Shown piece after piece: positions 14,220 to 17,293 of a stretch of DNA of 17,293 bases (positions are counted from its first letter, which is position 1; the number at the start of each line of letters is the position of its first letter). Under the pieces are notes generated by a model. The model saw only the letters and a list, made by a program, of their open reading frames with translations. It was not told where the DNA came from and did no database searches. The DNA comes from Heritagella caecorum. GTDB lineage: Bacteria > Bacillota > Clostridia > Oscillospirales > Acutalibacteraceae. The stretch covers positions 1 through 17,293 of the forward strand of contig CAJFQL010000042.1 of the NCBI GenBank assembly GCA_904419035.1, in the 5' to 3' direction. Made by a program: the position numbers and the translations under genes.

Positions 14220-15234
14220 AAAAATGGGGAGCCTTCTCTTGATTCTATTTGTAGGGCTACTGTTGTGCGGTTGTGAGGCCCGTCCGGAAATCAGCGATAT
14301 GCTGATTATCAGCGGGGCGGGGATCGATTTTACGAAAGAAGGCGTACAGCTATCGGTGCAAGCACAGCAGGCCGAAACGGATCCGGACAGTATTTTCCTG
14401 CAAACCGAAGCGGCGACGGTGTCGGAAGCCATGGATTTGCTCACCGAAGAAACCGGGAAAGTGGTGGTCACCTCCCAAACCATGGTGCTGGTGGTGGGGC
14501 AAAGTGGGCTAGACGAAAGCCACATCGATACGCTGTATAAGGCGGCCTGCGAACTGAAGCTGCGGCCTGATGTTTTGCTGGTATTGGCGGAAGAAGAGGC
14601 CGGGGAGCTGCTGGGCGCCCGGGATGACCGGGAAAAACTATTGCCCGTGGAAGAGCTGCAGGCCATCTGTGAAAATGGATTGCGTAATGGGAAAGGGTGG
14701 CCGGTCCGCCTGATGGATTGGTACAATGAATTTTATGGCGAAGCCGGAAACGCCTCCCTGCCGCAAGTGGGATACCGGCAGGAAGGCGTTTGGCTCTACC
14801 AGGGCACACAGCTTATTAACGACGACGGGCACACGGCGCTGTGGCTCAGCGATCGGGAAACGGCGCTATATGCGGCCATGTCGGGCAAGAGCGAGACGTT
14901 TTTATATACGCTGCCCACCCGGCGGGCCGCCAGCATCCAGCTGTCTGTCAATGGGCACACGGCATTACAAACGGGGCCGGCGCTGTCCCTGCAGGTAACG
15001 CTGCAGGGACAGTATACGGCCCAGGGATCACAGCCAAAGGAAGAAGACGTAAACCGGCTGATGCAAAAAGACTGTGAAGCCTTGCTGCAAAAGATGGAAG
15101 ACGCCGGATGCCTTTCCTTTTTGTGGGAAAAAGCGCTTTTGTGGCAGGATACGGAAGCGTTCCGCCGCATGCAGGCGACCGGGACCCAACCGGATGTGGA
15201 TTGGCAGGTGGAGGTGCACGTTACCCCCCAATAG
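14209..15234 (+). CDS. gerAC: Spore germination lipoprotein, GerC family (germinant receptor C subunit)
   Basis: A 341-aa lipoprotein on the outer face of the spore inner membrane, required for receptor function in Bacillus. The signal peptide ends in LCGC, with the lipidated Cys near residue 21, followed by the family start EARPEISDMLIISGAGIDF. The mid region VWLYQGTQLINDDGHTALWLSDRE (about 190-215) corresponds to the usual G-AVF-dkl-G-L domain. The C-terminus ends in VEVHVTPQ. It is a little shorter than Bacillus GerC proteins (about 370-400 aa). The ATG at 14209 is chosen because AAAGGAG (14194-14200) is eight bases upstream, and it yields a proper signal peptide. It overlaps gerB by 11 bp. 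Only five bases separate its stop from that of convergent asnB. Confidence 0.93.
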   Translation: MKRKKMGSLLLILFVGLLLCGCEARPEISDMLIISGAGIDFTKEGVQLSVQAQQAETDPDSIFLQTEAATVSEAMDLLTEETGKVVVTSQTMVLVVGQSGLDESHIDTLYKAACELKLRPDVLLVLAEEEAGELLGARDDREKLLPVEELQAICENGLRNGKGWPVRLMDWYNEFYGEAGNASLPQVGYRQEGVWLYQGTQLINDDGHTALWLSDRETALYAAMSGKSETFLYTLPTRRAASIQLSVNGHTALQTGPALSLQVTLQGQYTAQGSQPKEEDVNRLMQKDCEALLQKMEDAGCLSFLWEKALLWQDTEAFRRMQATGTQPDVDWQVEVHVTPQ

Positions 15235-15239
15235 ACGGG

Positions 15240-17081
15240 TTACAGCCGGATGCGGATGTGGTACGTTTCCAGCCAATCATTGACCTGCAGCAGATACGCC
15301 AGCAGCTGTGGCCCGGCCATTAGCTGGCCAAACCACGGCTGGCCGTAATCAAAGGTTTCGGACAAAAGGTCTTTAACGGCTTTGGGTGACAACAGTTGAT
15401 GGATGGGCCGGGTGGGGTCGCGCAGCACATCCTGCAGCCGGGTGCGCAGCATGGCTTCATAATCCGGGTTGTGGGTTTTGGGGTAAGGGCTCTTTTTACG
15501 CTGGAGCACTTCTTCGGGTAAAAGCTCCCGGGCCGCATCCCGCAATAGGCTTTTGCGCACGCCGTTATGGCATTTATAAGCCCACGGGGTATTATAGATC
15601 AGTTCGATAATCCGGTGATCGGCGTAGGGGACCCGCACTTCCAGCCCACAGGCCATGCTGCAGCGGTCTTTGCGTTCGAGCAGCGTGGCCATAAACCAGC
15701 GCAAATTCAAATAACTCATTTCCCGGCGCCGGGTCTCCGTCATGGTTTCCCCGGGCAGGGCCGGGACTTCCCGCACCGTTTCTTCGTAACGGGCGGCCAC
15801 GTATTCCGGCAGGCCCAACGCTTCGGCGACATCCGGGCGCAGCAGCGACGCGCGCCGGTGAATATCCGGAGACCAAGGGAACACCCGGGCAAGCAGGGCT
15901 TCTTCCTTGTGGAACCAGGGGTACCCGCCAAAAATTTCGTCGGCACATTCGCCGCATAGGACGACTTTGTGTCCTTGTTGTACGAGGGAACAGAAATACA
16001 AAAGGGACGAATCGACGTCGGCCATGCCGGGCAAATCCCGGGCCTGCAGGGAATCGTGCAGCGTTTTCAGCAGGATTTCGCTGGTGCAGACCAGCCGGTG
16101 ATGGTCGGTGTGCAACAGGCGCGATACCTTTTCGGCCCAAGGTTCGTCGGCGTCAGGCTGGTACGCGGTGGGGTGGAAATACTGGTCGTTCCCCTGATAA
16201 TCAAAGGAATACGTGGTGAGTTTTGGGTCAAGCTGAGCGGCCAAAGCCGTAATCACGCTGGAATCCAGCCCGCCGGACAGGAATGTGCACAGCGGGACAT
16301 CGCTTTGCATCTGCCGTTTGACGGTATCTTCCAATAGCGCCCGCAGGCGTTCGGTAACGGTTTCGTATGATTCTTCGCACGGGGTGCAGGGCAACGTATA
16401 ATAAGCCCAGGTGCGGAACCCGCTGCGATCCAATAGGCCGCAATACCCCGGTTTGATTTCATAAATCCGGTCAAAGACGCCGCATCCCGGGGTGCGGGCC
16501 GGGCCCAGGCCCCACACTTCACATAGGCCTTCCCGGGTAATGACGGGGTTGAGGCCCGGATATTCGAACAGAGCTTTGATTTCACTGGCGTAGACGAGCC
16601 GGTCGTGGCTGCGGGCATAGAAGAGGGGCTTCACGCCAAAGCGGTCCCGACACAAAAACACCTGCTTTTTGCGGGTGTCGTCCACCACAAACGCAAAAAT
16701 GCCGTTGAGCATCCGGCTGCATTCCGTACCAAAATGCAAATAGCACTGCAACAGCACTTCGGTGTCACAGTGCGTTTGGAAGGAAACCCCCAAACTTTGC
16801 AGCATACGGCGCAATTCGGGGGCATTGTAGATTTCCCCGTTATAAATCAGGGTCACTTCGCCCTCGTCGGTGGGCAAAGTAAAGGGTTGGCCGCCATGTA
16901 AGGGATCCATAATCGCCAAACGGGCATGGGCCATGGCCGACTGGGCGGAAACATGGCAGCCAAAATCGTCGGGCCCCCGGTGCAATAGGGTTTGGCCCAT
17001 CCGGCGGGCCAGCGCTCCCCACAAGGCGCTTTCGGGCAAAAGGGAAGTGGTCAAGTCACTAAAACCGGCAATACCGCACAT
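15240..17081 (-). CDS. asnB: Asparagine synthase (glutamine-hydrolysing)
   Basis: This 613-aa class B enzyme makes asparagine from aspartate, glutamine and ATP. The N-terminal glutaminase domain starts MCGIAGF with the catalytic Cys exposed after Met removal, then RGPDD (35-39), NGEIYN (81-86) and DTE (106-108). The synthetase domain has the PP-loop SGGLDSS (269-275), the GECADEIFGGY stretch (about 377-387) and the KCHNGVRKSLLRDA region near the C-terminus. All key residues I can check are present and the length is normal, close to Bacillus AsnB/AsnO. AGGA precedes the ATG by about 10 bases. There is no T-box or other leader that I recognise upstream. It converges on gerC with five bases between the stop codons. 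Related amidotransferases that modify cell wall or peptides are less likely. Confidence 0.93.
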   Translation of the reverse strand: MCGIAGFSDLTTSLLPESALWGALARRMGQTLLHRGPDDFGCHVSAQSAMAHARLAIMDPLHGGQPFTLPTDEGEVTLIYNGEIYNAPELRRMLQSLGVSFQTHCDTEVLLQCYLHFGTECSRMLNGIFAFVVDDTRKKQVFLCRDRFGVKPLFYARSHDRLVYASEIKALFEYPGLNPVITREGLCEVWGLGPARTPGCGVFDRIYEIKPGYCGLLDRSGFRTWAYYTLPCTPCEESYETVTERLRALLEDTVKRQMQSDVPLCTFLSGGLDSSVITALAAQLDPKLTTYSFDYQGNDQYFHPTAYQPDADEPWAEKVSRLLHTDHHRLVCTSEILLKTLHDSLQARDLPGMADVDSSLLYFCSLVQQGHKVVLCGECADEIFGGYPWFHKEEALLARVFPWSPDIHRRASLLRPDVAEALGLPEYVAARYEETVREVPALPGETMTETRRREMSYLNLRWFMATLLERKDRCSMACGLEVRVPYADHRIIELIYNTPWAYKCHNGVRKSLLRDAARELLPEEVLQRKKSPYPKTHNPDYEAMLRTRLQDVLRDPTRPIHQLLSPKAVKDLLSETFDYGQPWFGQLMAGPQLLAYLLQVNDWLETYHIRIRL

Positions 17082-17167
17082 AAAGAAATTCCTCGCTTTC
17101 TTGATCGGTCAATCTTGCATACAGGACCTTTCTTTGCACTATATGCGGGGTGGGGCTTGTCTGGTTC

Positions 17168-17293
17168 CGTGACGAAAAAAGCCCTCCGCCGTGGTGAACT
17201 GCCCCAGATTGTGCAGACAGTACAAAAAGAGCCCCTGGTGCAGGAATATTCGGTTTTAGCAGGAGTGGCGCAGCGAGAGCGGCGGCACTCCTG
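17168..17293 (+). CDS. Possible 5' part of an unidentified gene, open to the window edge (doubtful)
   Basis: A frame beginning with GTG near 17168 stays open for over 40 codons to the end, starting MTKKALRRGELPQIVQT. I do not recognise it. There is no good ribosome-binding site before the GTG, and the last 34 bases form a strong hairpin, which argues that this may instead be intergenic. It would be divergent from asnB. Confidence 0.2.
17260..17293. repeat. Imperfect inverted repeat with a GAGA tetraloop at the window edge
   Basis: CAGGAGTG (17260-17267) pairs exactly with CACTCCTG (17286-17293), and the inside adds CGC/GCG and GC/GC pairs with two mismatches around a GAGA loop (17275-17278). 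No T-tract is seen on either side in the window, so it is not an evident terminator. The stem may continue past the edge, since the base before it is G. Confidence 0.6.

Noticed and set aside
17082..17293. T-box or amino-acid riboswitch upstream of asnB
   Set aside because: No T-box sequence (AGGGTGGNACCGCG type) or specifier stem is visible on the minus strand in the available 212 bases.

Overview
The window looks like a chromosomal segment of a spore-forming, Gram-positive anaerobe of the Clostridia, probably Oscillospirales/Ruminococcaceae and gut-associated. The reasons are strong AGGAGG ribosome-binding sites, sigma-A promoters with 17-bp spacers, a lipoprotein-based oligopeptide ABC importer, and a three-gene GerA/GerB/GerC germinant-receptor operon. 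The taxonomic placement is inference from gene content and style only.

Left part (1-2.6 kb). Positions 1-99 are the end of an IS3-family (IS150-group-like) insertion sequence, with the first codons of its transposase OrfA reading leftward off the window. Next comes a leftward, signal-peptide-less GH29 alpha-L-fucosidase. A textbook sigma-A promoter then drives two serine tRNAs (UGA and GCU, both with encoded CCA) that end in a strong intrinsic terminator. A four-helix membrane protein of unknown function follows.

Central part (2.6-10.5 kb). A complete rightward oligopeptide/dipeptide-type ABC import operon runs SBP-permease-permease-ATPase-ATPase-small membrane protein. It starts at a TTGACA-17-TAAAAT promoter and is preceded by a leader of about 170 nt that is almost entirely folded, with four consecutive stem-loops including a perfect 24-bp palindrome. 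The binding protein gene is separated from the permease genes by a stack of three hairpins, and the first permease starts at TTG. Two components are clearly larger than their families: the binding protein (760 aa) carries an extra helical segment, and the OppC-type permease (534 aa) carries an extracytoplasmic domain of about 200 residues after its first membrane helix. The operon closes with an 89-aa protein with a single C-terminal membrane helix, translationally coupled to oppF, and a bidirectional terminator.

Right part (10.5-17.3 kb). A leftward DUF421 (YetF-like)/DUF4363 pair is divergent from the rightward gerA-gerB-gerC operon. The roughly 100-bp gap between them holds possible overlapping forespore-type promoters. 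The ger operon runs to within 5 bp of a convergent asparagine synthase gene (asnB). The last 200 bp hold the asnB upstream region, an ambiguous open frame running off the edge, and a hairpin with a GAGA loop.

The most interesting unexplained items are the enlarged OppA/OppC pair, the structured opp leader, the small tail-anchored protein coupled to oppF, and the IS insertion that may have split the fucosidase terminator. No CRISPR array, phage region or defence system was seen.
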